Shown here: positions 46,406-55,440 of the stretch, one piece after another | Layout: the number at the start of each line of letters is the position of its first letter | How positions within the stretch are numbered: the stretch's first letter is position 1 | Origin: Methylocystis sp. | GTDB lineage: Bacteria > Pseudomonadota > Alphaproteobacteria > Rhizobiales > Beijerinckiaceae | Length of the DNA: 64,000 nucleotides | Assembly: GCA_002929055.1 (NCBI GenBank) | Contig: PERY01000008.1 | Location: forward strand, 36,962 to 100,961 | Direction: 5' to 3' | Made by a program: the position numbers and the translations under genes | The notes under the pieces: generated by a model | Database searches by the model: none | What the model was told of the DNA's origin: nothing | The model's input: the letters and a program-made list of their open reading frames with translations, nothing else

Positions 46406-48001
46406 TCAATATACGTCTTGCTGATAGCGGCCAGCCTTCTTCAGGCTCGCAACGAAGGCGATCGCTTCATCGACGCTGCGCGCGCCATATGTCGTGACCA
46501 CGTCGACCAGAGCGCGTTCGACGTCCTTGGCCATGCGCTGGGCGTCTCCGCAAACATAGAAATGCGCGCCCTCGGCGAGCCACGCCCACAACTCGGGCCC
46601 CGCTTGCCTCATCCTGTCCTGCACATAAAACTTCTCGGCGCCGTCACGCGACCAGGCGAGCGAGAGACGCGTGAGGAGCCCTGTCGCTTTCATCGTTTCG
46701 AACTCATCGGCGTAGAAAAAGTCATGGGACGCACGCTGATGGCCGAAGAAGAGCCAGTTCTTGCCCGTCGCGCCTGTCGCTGCGCGCTCGTGCAGAAAGG
46801 CGCGGAACGGCGCCACTCCCGTGCCGGGGCCAACCATGATGATGGGCGTCGCCGGATTCTCGGGCAGACCGAAACCATGCGCCGCCTGCACATAGACCGG
46901 CAATGTCTCGCCCTGGCGAACGCGCTCGGCAAGGAAGGTGGAGGCCACGCCGAGCCGTTTGCGCTGGCGCACGACATAGCGGACGGAGTCGACCGTGAGG
47001 GAAAGCCGTCCCGGCGCGGCTTTGTGCGAAGAGGAGATCGAATACAGTCGCGGCTGCAAGGGCTCGAGCGCTTCGACGAAAGCCTCCGGATGGGGACGCG
47101 CGGCGGGGAATTTTTGCAATGCGGCGAGAACGTCGAGCGTGGCGGCGTCGCCGTCCGGATCCTCCCCCTGCGCAAGAAGTCGCGCCTTCTCTCGCTGTTC
47201 GCCGCCCGTCACGAAGGACATGAGCTCGAAAAGCCCGTCCGGCGCGGGCGCGAGCGACACGTCGCTCAGCAGCGTCTCGCGGAGAGTCTTGCCGCGCACC
47301 TGCGTGAGATGCGACGCCCCGAGCATGGCGATGATCTGGTCGACCAGACCGGGTTCATTCTGCGCGAAGACGCCGAAGCTGTCGCCGGCCTTGTACGAGA
47401 GACCGCACTCCGAAAGATCGAACTCGACGTGCCAGGTTTCCTTCTGCGAGCCTTCCCTGTTGAGGCGCCGGCGCGAGAGAAAGGTCGCCCGGGCAGGGTT
47501 GTCGCGCGAGCGGCCGAAGGCGGCGGGTTCCGCGGCGTCCCTTACAGGGGCCACGGACGGCGTGATTGGCTTCCCCGCCAATTCCTCCGCAAGGTTCTTC
47601 AGCATGCGCGCGGTCTCTTTGCCGCCAGGCGCACAGAGATTGAGGCGGCCTTCTCTTCCTGACGCCAGTGCGTCCGCATAGCTGTCGCAAAGATAGCCGC
47701 ATTGCCCACAGTCCTGCTGCGCCATCGCGGCCATCATGCGCCGGCGCAGCGGACGCCCTTCCGCGAGCGTCATTCGCGCATCGAGTGTAAGCGTCTGGTC
47801 GTGCCATGGAGCCTCGCCATCGTCGCCCTCCGCCGTGACGCTCGACATCATCGCGGCGTTGGCTTCGGGCGTGAGCGGGAACACAGCGGAGTTCTCGGGC
47901 GCGGCGAAACCCGCAAAGAATCCGTTGAGCCAGGCGCGCTGTTCCGGTGAGAACGGCGCGCCTTCCGGAATAAGATTCTGTGGCGGCGCGCTATGGTTCA
48001 T
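46406..48001 (-). CDS. Ferredoxin-NADP reductase-like diflavin reductase with Fe-S motif
   Basis: 531 residues. The C-terminal 350 residues resemble the FAD/NADPH half of sulfite reductase CysJ: RLYSISSS (FAD), GPGTGVAPFRAFL (NADPH) and YVCGDAQRMAKDV. The flavodoxin (FMN) domain of CysJ is missing. In its place is a cysteine motif with Cys98, Cys101, Cys105 and Cys123 (CGQCGYLC...CAPGG), like the putative [4Fe-4S] motif of RnfB. It most likely carries electrons from NADPH to NasA or NirA. The start overlaps the nirA stop (ATGA). Confidence 0.85.
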   Translation of the reverse strand: MNHSAPPQNLIPEGAPFSPEQRAWLNGFFAGFAAPENSAVFPLTPEANAAMMSSVTAEGDDGEAPWHDQTLTLDARMTLAEGRPLRRRMMAAMAQQDCGQCGYLCDSYADALASGREGRLNLCAPGGKETARMLKNLAEELAGKPITPSVAPVRDAAEPAAFGRSRDNPARATFLSRRRLNREGSQKETWHVEFDLSECGLSYKAGDSFGVFAQNEPGLVDQIIAMLGASHLTQVRGKTLRETLLSDVSLAPAPDGLFELMSFVTGGEQREKARLLAQGEDPDGDAATLDVLAALQKFPAARPHPEAFVEALEPLQPRLYSISSSHKAAPGRLSLTVDSVRYVVRQRKRLGVASTFLAERVRQGETLPVYVQAAHGFGLPENPATPIIMVGPGTGVAPFRAFLHERAATGATGKNWLFFGHQRASHDFFYADEFETMKATGLLTRLSLAWSRDGAEKFYVQDRMRQAGPELWAWLAEGAHFYVCGDAQRMAKDVERALVDVVTTYGARSVDEAIAFVASLKKAGRYQQDVY

Positions 48002-49749
48002 GACAGCGTCTCCAGATTGACAAGACGGCGGATCGTCTCTGTGCCGTGGCGGCGTGCGAAGGCGACGAAACTCTCCGCGTCCTCGGCGCGATGGCGGCGG
48101 TAGGCGCGCAAGATGCGGGCAACAGCCTGCGGTGCATCTTCCGCCCTCACGTTCTGCAGCAGTTCAAGCGCAATGCCGGCGTCCTCGGCAAAGCCACCGC
48201 CGACAAGGATATGATAGCCTTCGACAGTATCGCCCTCGTCATTTATGGGAACGCGCGCGCCGACGAGCCCGATGTCACCGATGTAATGCTGGGCGCAGGA
48301 ATGATGGCAACCCGTGAGGTGAATGTTGATCGGCGTGTCGATCGGCGCCGTCGCCTCACAGAAGTCTGCGATCTCGGCGGCGTGCCGCTTCGTGTCCGAC
48401 GCCGCAAAGCGGCAGCCGGAACTTCCGGTGCAGGCGACGAGGCCGGCGCGAATGGGAGAAGCCTGCGCCGCGAGGCCGAGCGCCTCGATCGCGAGGAGCG
48501 CCCGCGCCACCATCTCGTCGCCGACGCCGGTGAGAAGCACATTCTGCCACACGGTGAGACGCAGCCCGCCGTCGCCATACAGGCGCGCGATTTCCGCAAG
48601 CCCCCGCGTCTGCGCCGGGGTCAGTCGCCCGAGCGGCAGCAACACCCCGATCCAGTTGAGCCCTGGCTGCTTCTGTCGACGCACGCCAATATGTGCGGCA
48701 CGGTCCTGACGTGGACGCGGCGCAATCGCTTCCGATGGCGCGCGGAGCAGTTTGCGACCGAGCTTCTCCTCCACGGCGGCAAGGAACTTGTCGAAACCCC
48801 ACGCGTCGAGCACATATTTCAGGCGCGCCCTGGCGCGGTTGGTGCGATCGCCGTGCGCGATGAAGACGCGAAGAATCCGGTCGGCGAGTTCGACGGCCCG
48901 ATCCGGCGGGACGACCACGCCTGTGTCGCGGGCGAAATCCTTGTGGCCGGTGATTCCGCCGAGCGCAAGACGGAAGTAGACGCCGGGCGCTACGCCATGC
49001 CCGTCGAGCACCTCGACGGCTTGAAAACCGATGTCGTTCGTGTCTTCCAGCGCGCCGATCGTTCCCGCGCCGTCGAAAGCGATGTTGAATTTGCGCGGCA
49101 AGCCAAAAAGCGAACGATCGTTGAGAATGTGGTGGTGCATCGCGCGCGCATAGGGGCGCGTGTCGATCAGCTCTTGCGGATCGACGCCTGCCGTCGGCGT
49201 TCCGGTGACGTTGCGGATATTGTCGGCGCCGGCGCCCTTGCTCCAAAGGCCGAGATCCTGCACAGCCTCGATGATATTCGTGGCGTTCTTCGGTTCGATC
49301 TCGCGGATCTGGACATTCGCGCGCGTTGTGACGTGAAGATAGCCGCCCCCAAATTTCTCGGCGAGCTGGGCAAGTCCAGCAAACTGCCAGCTATCCAGCG
49401 CACCGTTGGGAATGCGCAGGCGGCACATATAGGAATTCTGCGCGGGCGCCACGTAGAAAAGACCGTAATAGCGCCAGCGGAAATTATCGGCGGGCTTGGG
49501 CGGCGCATTGTCTTTCGCCTGCGTTACAAGACGCGGATAGGCGTCGAACGGATGCTCGTCCCGTTTCCATTTCTCCTGATCCACGAGCTTGCCGCCGCCG
49601 GCGACGGTGCGATCCTGCGCTTCGAGATGCGCCGCCTCCGGTCCCATCGGCTGCGGTTGTGAGGCGGTCGGTCGGCCGCCGCGCGCGGAAAGGCCCGCCG
49701 CGAATCCTTCGAGGTAGCGCTTCTGGTCGAGGGTGAAGTCCGCCGTCAT
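47998..49749 (-). CDS. nirA: Ferredoxin-type nitrite reductase
   Basis: 583 residues. Sirohaem/[4Fe-4S] enzyme with the cluster cysteines in CTGSSGCRFA and TGCHHSCAQHY. It reduces nitrite to ammonia with six electrons. It begins one base after the stop of the upstream FAD oxidoreductase and overlaps the downstream reductase. N-terminal FTLDQKRYLEGFAAG resembles the N-terminus of that reductase (FSPEQRAWLNGFFAGF), suggesting a shared docking element. Confidence 0.94.
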   Translation of the reverse strand: MTADFTLDQKRYLEGFAAGLSARGGRPTASQPQPMGPEAAHLEAQDRTVAGGGKLVDQEKWKRDEHPFDAYPRLVTQAKDNAPPKPADNFRWRYYGLFYVAPAQNSYMCRLRIPNGALDSWQFAGLAQLAEKFGGGYLHVTTRANVQIREIEPKNATNIIEAVQDLGLWSKGAGADNIRNVTGTPTAGVDPQELIDTRPYARAMHHHILNDRSLFGLPRKFNIAFDGAGTIGALEDTNDIGFQAVEVLDGHGVAPGVYFRLALGGITGHKDFARDTGVVVPPDRAVELADRILRVFIAHGDRTNRARARLKYVLDAWGFDKFLAAVEEKLGRKLLRAPSEAIAPRPRQDRAAHIGVRRQKQPGLNWIGVLLPLGRLTPAQTRGLAEIARLYGDGGLRLTVWQNVLLTGVGDEMVARALLAIEALGLAAQASPIRAGLVACTGSSGCRFAASDTKRHAAEIADFCEATAPIDTPINIHLTGCHHSCAQHYIGDIGLVGARVPINDEGDTVEGYHILVGGGFAEDAGIALELLQNVRAEDAPQAVARILRAYRRHRAEDAESFVAFARRHGTETIRRLVNLETLS

Positions 49750-49750
49750 C

Positions 49751-50962
49751 TCAGGCGGCCTTCCTGAGAGCGGATGCTCCGAACATCAATTCGTCGCGGA
49801 TATCCGCGAGGCTCTCGCCCGAGCGGATGAGCTGCAGATAATCGAGAGCTCCCGTCGTATCGCCGATGAGAATCGCACCTTTGAGACGATCATCCTCCAG
49901 GACGAGCTTCCTGTAGACGCCCATGCGAGGATCCTTGCAAATGATCGGATTCGCCCCCTCACCGAGGAAATCGCCAGCGGAAAATACGCGAACGCCGGAG
50001 ACTTTCAGATTGGTCGAGACAACGCTGCCCTCGTAAGCGTCACAGTGTCCGGCAAGCCGTCGCGCGAGAATGCGCGCCTGTTCATAGGCGGGCTCGACCA
50101 GACCGTAGCAGACGCCCCTATGTTCCGCACATTCGCCGATGGCGAAAATGCTCTTGTCGCTCGTCGACAGGCTATCGTCGACGATGACGCCGCGACCGAC
50201 GGAAAGACCAGGACCAGCAGCCAGATCAACGTTCGGACGGACGCCTACGGCGAAAACAACTGCGTCCGTCTCCACCCGAGCGCCGTCCGCGAACTCGACC
50301 CATTGCACGCGCTCGTCCCCGCCGATTGCCGAGGCGCTGGCGCCGAGAAGGACGCGAATGCCCTTTGCTTCCACAGAGCCGAGCAACATCTCTGCGCCAA
50401 CCGCATCGAGCTGGCGCTCCATCAAACGATCCATGACATGGGCGAGTGTCACCGAAGCCCCGCGCCTGACGAGGCCATAGGCCGCCTCGAGCCCGAGGAG
50501 GCCCCCGCCGATGACCAATACACTTTTGCGAGCGGCGCCGATTTCAGCGAGGGCTTCAGCATCCTCGATGCTACGAAACGTATGAACGCCGGGTAGATCG
50601 GCGCCACTGACGCCAAGACGCACAGCGCGCGAGCCCGTCGCGAGCACGAGCTTGGAATAGGAGATGCGCGCGCCGCCTTCCAGCAGAACCGAGTGTTCGC
50701 AAGAGTCGACGCGGAGAGCCTTGCGGCCGCTCAGGACATCGACGCCCGCGGCTCGCCACCATCGAGCCGGTTTGAGTTCTATGTCGGCGACCGGCACTTC
50801 GCCTGCCAGCGCCGAGGACAGCAACACGCGATTATAGGCCAGATACGACTCTTCACCGACTACGCGCACTGCGTATCTATCCGGCGCGAGCGCGGTAAGC
50901 TCTTCGACGAAGCGCGTGGCGGCCATGCCGGCGCCGACAACGACAAGCGACTCCCGTTCCAT
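49751..50962 (-). CDS. NAD(P)H/FAD oxidoreductase, NirB N-terminal type
   Basis: 403 residues from MERESL, preceded by AAGGAG. Two Rossmann motifs are clear: VVVGAGMAATRF for FAD and VLVIGGGLLGLEAAYG for NAD(P)H. The C-terminal part IFAIGECAEHRG matches the NirB N-terminal reductase domain, but no sirohaem domain follows. It probably provides reducing power for nitrite or nitrate reduction together with the 46406 reductase. The gene lies between nrtC and nirA with very short spacers. Confidence 0.87.
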   Translation of the reverse strand: MERESLVVVGAGMAATRFVEELTALAPDRYAVRVVGEESYLAYNRVLLSSALAGEVPVADIELKPARWWRAAGVDVLSGRKALRVDSCEHSVLLEGGARISYSKLVLATGSRAVRLGVSGADLPGVHTFRSIEDAEALAEIGAARKSVLVIGGGLLGLEAAYGLVRRGASVTLAHVMDRLMERQLDAVGAEMLLGSVEAKGIRVLLGASASAIGGDERVQWVEFADGARVETDAVVFAVGVRPNVDLAAGPGLSVGRGVIVDDSLSTSDKSIFAIGECAEHRGVCYGLVEPAYEQARILARRLAGHCDAYEGSVVSTNLKVSGVRVFSAGDFLGEGANPIICKDPRMGVYRKLVLEDDRLKGAILIGDTTGALDYLQLIRSGESLADIRDELMFGASALRKAA

Positions 50963-50972
50963 GCGTCGCTCC

Positions 50973-51767
50973 TTAGGCCGCTTCCACATAGCGATGCCGT
51001 TCGTAGAGGAATTGAAGCACGCGCTGACGGCATTCGAGATAGGTGGGATCGGTCGCGAGGGAAATGCGGTCCCGAGGCCGCCGCAGGGGCACGTCGAGAA
51101 CCTCGCCGATCGTCGCCTGAGGTCCGTTCGTCATCATCACGATGCGGTCGGAAAGCAGCACGGCCTCATCGACATCGTGAGTGATCATCATCACTGTGTT
51201 GCCCATCTGCTCCTGCAGGGCCATGACCTGGTCCTGCAGATGCGCGCGCGTCAGCGCATCGAGGGCGCCGAAAGGCTCGTCGAGGAGCAGAACCTTCGGC
51301 TGCATGGCGAGCGCCCGCGCAATGCCGATGCGCTGCTTCATGCCGCCCGAAATCTCGCCGGGACGCTTGTCCCTCGCGTGAACCATCTGCACAAGTTCGA
51401 GGTTGTGCATCGTCCATTCATGCCGCTTGGCGCGCGTCGTCGTCGCGCCGAATACCTTGTCGACGGCAAGGCGAATATTGTCGTAGGCCGAAAGCCACGG
51501 CAGCAGAGAGTGGTTCTGAAAGACGACGGCGCGATCGGGACCGGGGGCGTTGACTTCGCGCTCCTCCAGCAGCACGACTCCGCTGGTGGCTTTGGTCAAG
51601 CCTGCCACAATGTTGAGCAGAGTGGATTTGCCACAGCCGGAGTGCCCAATGATCGAGACGAATTGCCCCTTCTCCACGCGCAGACATACGTTTTCGAGCA
51701 CTTTTGTGCTGGCCCCGCCGCGAGAAAATGTCTTGTCGACGTTTTCGATCTTGAGATAGCCGGTCAT
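50973..51767 (-). CDS. nrtC: Nitrate ABC transporter ATP-binding protein
   Basis: 264 residues. Walker A GHSGCGKS, signature ISGGMKQR, Walker B VLLLDEPFGALD and the switch His in THDVDEA. It is the short, NrtD/NasD-like form without the substrate-binding tail of cyanobacterial NrtC, so nrtD is an equally fair name. Energises nitrate uptake with NrtA and NrtB. Confidence 0.93.
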   Translation of the reverse strand: MTGYLKIENVDKTFSRGGASTKVLENVCLRVEKGQFVSIIGHSGCGKSTLLNIVAGLTKATSGVVLLEEREVNAPGPDRAVVFQNHSLLPWLSAYDNIRLAVDKVFGATTTRAKRHEWTMHNLELVQMVHARDKRPGEISGGMKQRIGIARALAMQPKVLLLDEPFGALDALTRAHLQDQVMALQEQMGNTVMMITHDVDEAVLLSDRIVMMTNGPQATIGEVLDVPLRRPRDRISLATDPTYLECRQRVLQFLYERHRYVEAA

Positions 51768-51779
51768 GTCGTAATTTCC

Positions 51780-52670
51780 TCAGCTCGCTTGCGCGCCGCG
51801 TGTCGCGATGGTTCCGATGAAGGCGACAAGGCGATCGAGCATGAAGCCTGTCACGCCGATGTAGATGAGCGCTACGAAGATGTCGGGAAGGCGAGAGGAG
51901 TTCCACGCGTCCCAGATGAAGAAGCCGATCCCGACGCCGCCCGTCAGCATCTCCGCCGCAACGATCGCGAGCCAGGAAAGCCCGACGCCGATTCGCAGGC
52001 CGGAAAAAATGTATGGGGCCGCCGAAGGAATCATGATCTTCCAGAAAAATTCTATCTGGTTGAGTTGCAGAACCGCCGCAACGTTCCGATAGTCCTGCGG
52101 AATGTTGCGGATGCCGACCGCCGTGTTGATCACGATGGGCCAGATAGAGGTGATGAAGATGACGAAGATCGCGGAGGGCTGGCTGTCGCGGAATGCCGCG
52201 AGTGAAATCGGCAGCCAGGCGAGCGGCGGCACGGTGCGTAGAATCTGGAAGATCGGATCGAGCCCGCGCGTCGCCAGTTGTGATTGGCCCACGAAGGCGC
52301 CCAGCAAGATGCCGGCCACGCTCGCCAGGCCGAAGCCGACCGCGACGCGCTTGAGCGAGGTGAGCACACGCCACCCAAGGCCCATGTCCTGCGAACCCGT
52401 CTCATAGAATGGATGCAGAATCAGATCATTCGCCTCGCTCCAGATGCGCGACGGCGATGGGAGGGCTGAGTCGGGCCTGACGCACAGGAGCTGCCATACG
52501 AGAAGGATCAGCCCCAGCGTGATCAGCGGCGGAACGACCGCGGCGAAGAAATCCCTTATGTTCCCCCCGTATTTCAGGAGCAGCGGCGTGCGCCGGCGGC
52601 GGAAGGCCGCTTCGATCTCGTCGTCGTATAGCGGCGCGGCGCTGTCATTGTGCGTGACGGGCATGGTCAT
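51780..52670 (-). CDS. nrtB: Nitrate ABC transporter permease
   Basis: 296 residues, about six transmembrane helices. The permease loop motif (EMLTGGVGIGFFIWDAWN) and LAWLPISLAAF are typical of the NrtB/SsuC family. An N-terminal cytoplasmic extension of about 35 residues (RRRRTPLLLKYGG) precedes the first helix. It lies between nrtA (20 bases upstream) and nrtC (12 bases downstream). Confidence 0.93.
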   Translation of the reverse strand: MTMPVTHNDSAAPLYDDEIEAAFRRRRTPLLLKYGGNIRDFFAAVVPPLITLGLILLVWQLLCVRPDSALPSPSRIWSEANDLILHPFYETGSQDMGLGWRVLTSLKRVAVGFGLASVAGILLGAFVGQSQLATRGLDPIFQILRTVPPLAWLPISLAAFRDSQPSAIFVIFITSIWPIVINTAVGIRNIPQDYRNVAAVLQLNQIEFFWKIMIPSAAPYIFSGLRIGVGLSWLAIVAAEMLTGGVGIGFFIWDAWNSSRLPDIFVALIYIGVTGFMLDRLVAFIGTIATRGAQAS

Positions 52671-52690
52671 TCGGTTGCTCTCCCGTTTCC

Positions 52691-54004
52691 TCAGGCTTCT
52701 GCGCGCTTGATCGTCTGGCTCTTGAGGTAGTCCAGCGGTTTTTCCGGATCGAAGACCTTGCCGTCGAAGAAGGTTTCCTTGCCACGCGAGGTCGAGACCG
52801 GAATGTCCCTGGCGGAAACGCCCGCCATCTTCGCGGCGTCACGCCAGATGTCTTCGCGATTAACCTTGGAGACGAGGCCCTTGATGTCGGTCTTGCCTTC
52901 GAGCTTGCCCCAGCGGATTTCCTCGGTGACGAACCAGGCGTCGTGGCTCTTGAAGGGATAAGAGGCGTTGTCGCGCCAGAACTTCATCCCCTGCTTCGTG
53001 CCCTTCTCGATCCGGCCGTTCCCATAGTTGATGTCGCCCTTGAGACGGCCGGCGATGTCGGCGACGGGGACGTTGAACCATTGGCGACGACCGACGATCT
53101 CGGCGAGCTCTGCTTTGTTCTCGGCCTTGTCGCACCATTGCTGCGCCTCGATCACCGCCGCCGTCAGTGCTTTCGCGGCTCGCGGGTTCTGATCGACCCA
53201 TTCGGCCCGCATGCCGAGCGCCTTTTCAGGATGCTTGGCCCAGATTTCGCCAGTGGTGCAGGCGTTGTAGCCGATGCCCTGATTGACGAGCTGCTCGTTC
53301 CAGGGCTCGCCAACGCAGAAGGCGTCCATGTTGCCGACCTTCATGTTGGCCACCATCTGGGGCGGCGGCACGACGATCGTGGAGACGTCCTTGTCCGGAT
53401 CGATTCCTGCCGCTGCGAGCCAGTAGCGCAACCAAAGATCATGCGTGCCGCCGGGGAAGGTCATGGCGACCTTAACTTCCTTTCCCTCGGCTTTCTTCCT
53501 GGCGAAGGCGGCTTTCAGGGCGTCGGCTTTGAACGTCGCCTTCGCGTCCCTGTATTCGTTCGAGACGGAGATTCCCTGGCAGTCGAGATTGAGCCGCGCG
53601 AGGATGTACATCGGCGTCGGCGCATTGTTCTGCGTCACCTTGCCGGTCGCGATGAGATAAGGCATGGGCGTCAGAATATGCGCGCCGTCGATCCCGTTGG
53701 ATGCGCTGCCGAGAACAAGATTGTCGCGCGTCGCGCCCCAGGAGGCCTGCTTCACGACGTCGACATCGGGCATTCCGTATTTCGAGAAAAGACCCTTCTC
53801 CTTAGCTATGATGAGCGGCGCGGAATCGGTCAACGCGATGTAGCCGAGAATCGCCTTCGTCGTTTCAGGGCCGGCGCCCGCGGCGAAGACGCCACGCGGC
53901 GCGCCGATGACCGCAGCGGCCAATGTGGCGGCCGCGCCCTTCAATGCGCCGCGACGATCCGTCAGCATCTGCGCCGAGCCGGGTTTCTCAGAGGTCTTCG
54001 ACAT
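52691..54004 (-). CDS. nrtA: Nitrate ABC transporter substrate-binding protein
   Basis: 437 residues from MSKTSEK, preceded at correct distance by AAGAGGA; the ATG six bases earlier touches the ribosome-binding site and is less likely. A twin-arginine-type leader (DRRGALKG at 16-22 and a hydrophobic stretch) directs export. NrtA motifs include FCVGEPWNEQ and GGTHDLWLRYWLAAAGIDPD (in part). Binds nitrate/nitrite in the periplasm. First gene of the nas operon, behind the attenuator leader at 54046-54129. Confidence 0.95.
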   Translation of the reverse strand: MSKTSEKPGSAQMLTDRRGALKGAAATLAAAVIGAPRGVFAAGAGPETTKAILGYIALTDSAPLIIAKEKGLFSKYGMPDVDVVKQASWGATRDNLVLGSASNGIDGAHILTPMPYLIATGKVTQNNAPTPMYILARLNLDCQGISVSNEYRDAKATFKADALKAAFARKKAEGKEVKVAMTFPGGTHDLWLRYWLAAAGIDPDKDVSTIVVPPPQMVANMKVGNMDAFCVGEPWNEQLVNQGIGYNACTTGEIWAKHPEKALGMRAEWVDQNPRAAKALTAAVIEAQQWCDKAENKAELAEIVGRRQWFNVPVADIAGRLKGDINYGNGRIEKGTKQGMKFWRDNASYPFKSHDAWFVTEEIRWGKLEGKTDIKGLVSKVNREDIWRDAAKMAGVSARDIPVSTSRGKETFFDGKVFDPEKPLDYLKSQTIKRAEA

Positions 54005-54045
54005 CAACATTCCTCTTTGTCGTATCCGGCGGTGCGCGCCGGAAC

Positions 54046-54129
54046 AAAAAAAAGCCGCTGCACGAGAAGTCCGGGGGGAGACGGACTTTCGTGACAGCGG
54101 CATTGCTGCATGGACCCTTCGACGGGCCC
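54046..54129 (-). promoter_or_regulatory. NasT/ANTAR-type leader RNA and attenuator of the nrtA operon
   Basis: Read on the minus strand: hairpin P1 (54112-54129; six-pair stem, hexaloop GUCGAA), then hairpin P2 (54095-54108; stem CAGC/GCUG, hexaloop AAUGCC with A1 and G4), then an intrinsic terminator (54046-54101) with a long stem beginning GCCGCUG and eight Us. P2 and the terminator share bases 54095-54101, so they exclude each other. This is the known layout for ANTAR antiterminators: protein bound to P1-P2 blocks terminator formation. The ANTAR protein NasT is encoded at 55437. P1 has G instead of A at loop position 1. Confidence 0.85.
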
Positions 54130-54163
54130 CTGCGCCGGGAGAAGGCGCTTTCCAGTTTTGCTT

Positions 54164-54180
54164 CGCAAAGTCGGCGCCAG
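54164..54180 (-). promoter_or_regulatory. Sigma-54-type promoter of the nrtA operon
   Basis: CTGGCGCCGACTTTGCG on the minus strand has GG and GC ten bases apart, close to YTGGCACG-N4-TTGC. A start about 12 bases downstream would give a leader with roughly 25 bases before hairpin P1. It implies NtrC-type nitrogen control in addition to the nitrate attenuator. Confidence 0.65.
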
Positions 54181-54236
54181 ATACGCTTTCCTTTGAAAAC
54201 CTTGAAAGCTGGAGATGCGTTTTCGGCGCGGCCTGC

Positions 54237-54271
54237 TTCGGCGCCGCGCTCTTGTGCGGATCGGCGCCGAA
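54237..54271. repeat. Inverted repeat upstream of the nrtA promoter
   Basis: Perfect 10-base arms TTCGGCGCCG and CGGCGCCGAA separated by 15 bases, 57 to 91 bases upstream of the sigma-54 box and 27 bases after the nasS stop. It could be an activator site or a transcription barrier for nasS; no T run follows on either strand. Confidence 0.4.
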
Positions 54272-54297
54272 ATTTTAGTCGAACCGCCGGAAAACTG

Positions 54298-55440
54298 TCA
54301 GCACCTGGCGCCAATAGCAAAAGTCGAAAGATAGGATTCGATGTCCTCGAAAGCGGACCCAGCGAAGGCCGCGATGGGCTGCGTGTCGGTCTGCAAAGCA
54401 ACGCCGGCCGCAGCGTCGAAGAACATGGGCGTGAAGACGTTCTCGACGACGCGCAGCTGATCCGGGGAGAATTTCGCCTGGCCCCAGCGCAACATCTGCG
54501 CGAAAAGCCACGCGGCCTGACGGCGATCGGGACGACCGTTCGCACGGTCGCCGAAAAGGAGATAGTCCTTGCTTTCGACGCCCGCGCCAAGACGACCGTC
54601 GAGCGTGCGTCGCAGCGCTTCCGGTTCTACACCGACCCGGTTGGGCCTTGCCAGAAGCGCGGCGACTTCATTTGTGTTCTCGTTCGCCTTGACGAAATCC
54701 GCCGCCTTCAGGCAAGCGCGGATCAGCGCTTCGACGAGTCCAGGATCGCGCTCGGCGAATTGCGCGCGCAGCGCCAAGGTCTTTTCCGGCGCCGGGTTGA
54801 AGATCGCACAGCCCGGATGCAGGATGACGCCAACGCCCTTGTCAGCTGCGACTGCGTTCCAGGGTGCGCCGACGCAGAAGCCGTCGACCTGCCCCTTCGC
54901 GAGATTGTCGACCATGTACGACGGCGGCAGCACGACGAGGCGAATATCTCTGTCCGGATCTATTCCGCCCTCCGCCATCCAGTAGCGTAGTTGGTAATTG
55001 TGAGTCGAAAAGGGAAATGTCATGCCGAAGGTGAGGGGCTCGGCGTTGCGCTCGTCGCGATCCGCGATAACGGCCTTCAGCGCCCGCGCGCTGACAGACG
55101 GATCGGCGAGATCGCCCTGTGAAACGTCACGCAACCGCGCGTAGAGATCGGGAGACACAGTGATGGCGTTGCCGTTCAGCGCGAGGTTGAAGACGCCTGC
55201 GACAGGAAGCTTCACATGGCTGAGGCCAAGCGTCGAGGCGATGGCCATCGGGGCCAGGAGATGCGCGGCGTCGTAATGGCCAATCGCGAGCCTGTCGCGA
55301 ATATTCGACCAGGAGACCTCGCGCACGAGTTCGACATCGAGGCCCTCGGCCGCCGCAAAACCCTTGTCCACGGCGACAAAGAGGCTGGCGGCGTCCGCCA
55401 GGGGGATGAAGCCGATCTTGATTTTCCGACCAGCATTCAT
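54298..55440 (-). CDS. nasS: NasS, cytoplasmic nitrate sensor
   Basis: 380 residues, NrtA-like solute-binding fold without any signal peptide (it begins MNAGRKIKIGFIPLADAA). Motifs LRYWMAEGGIDPDRDI (parallel to NrtA) and FCVGAPWNAV are conserved. NasS holds NasT inactive when nitrate is absent and releases it on binding nitrate or nitrite. It overlaps the nasT stop by 4 bases, and it is not followed by transport genes without an interruption, so it is regulatory rather than transport. Confidence 0.92.
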   Translation of the reverse strand: MNAGRKIKIGFIPLADAASLFVAVDKGFAAAEGLDVELVREVSWSNIRDRLAIGHYDAAHLLAPMAIASTLGLSHVKLPVAGVFNLALNGNAITVSPDLYARLRDVSQGDLADPSVSARALKAVIADRDERNAEPLTFGMTFPFSTHNYQLRYWMAEGGIDPDRDIRLVVLPPSYMVDNLAKGQVDGFCVGAPWNAVAADKGVGVILHPGCAIFNPAPEKTLALRAQFAERDPGLVEALIRACLKAADFVKANENTNEVAALLARPNRVGVEPEALRRTLDGRLGAGVESKDYLLFGDRANGRPDRRQAAWLFAQMLRWGQAKFSPDQLRVVENVFTPMFFDAAAGVALQTDTQPIAAFAGSAFEDIESYLSTFAIGARC

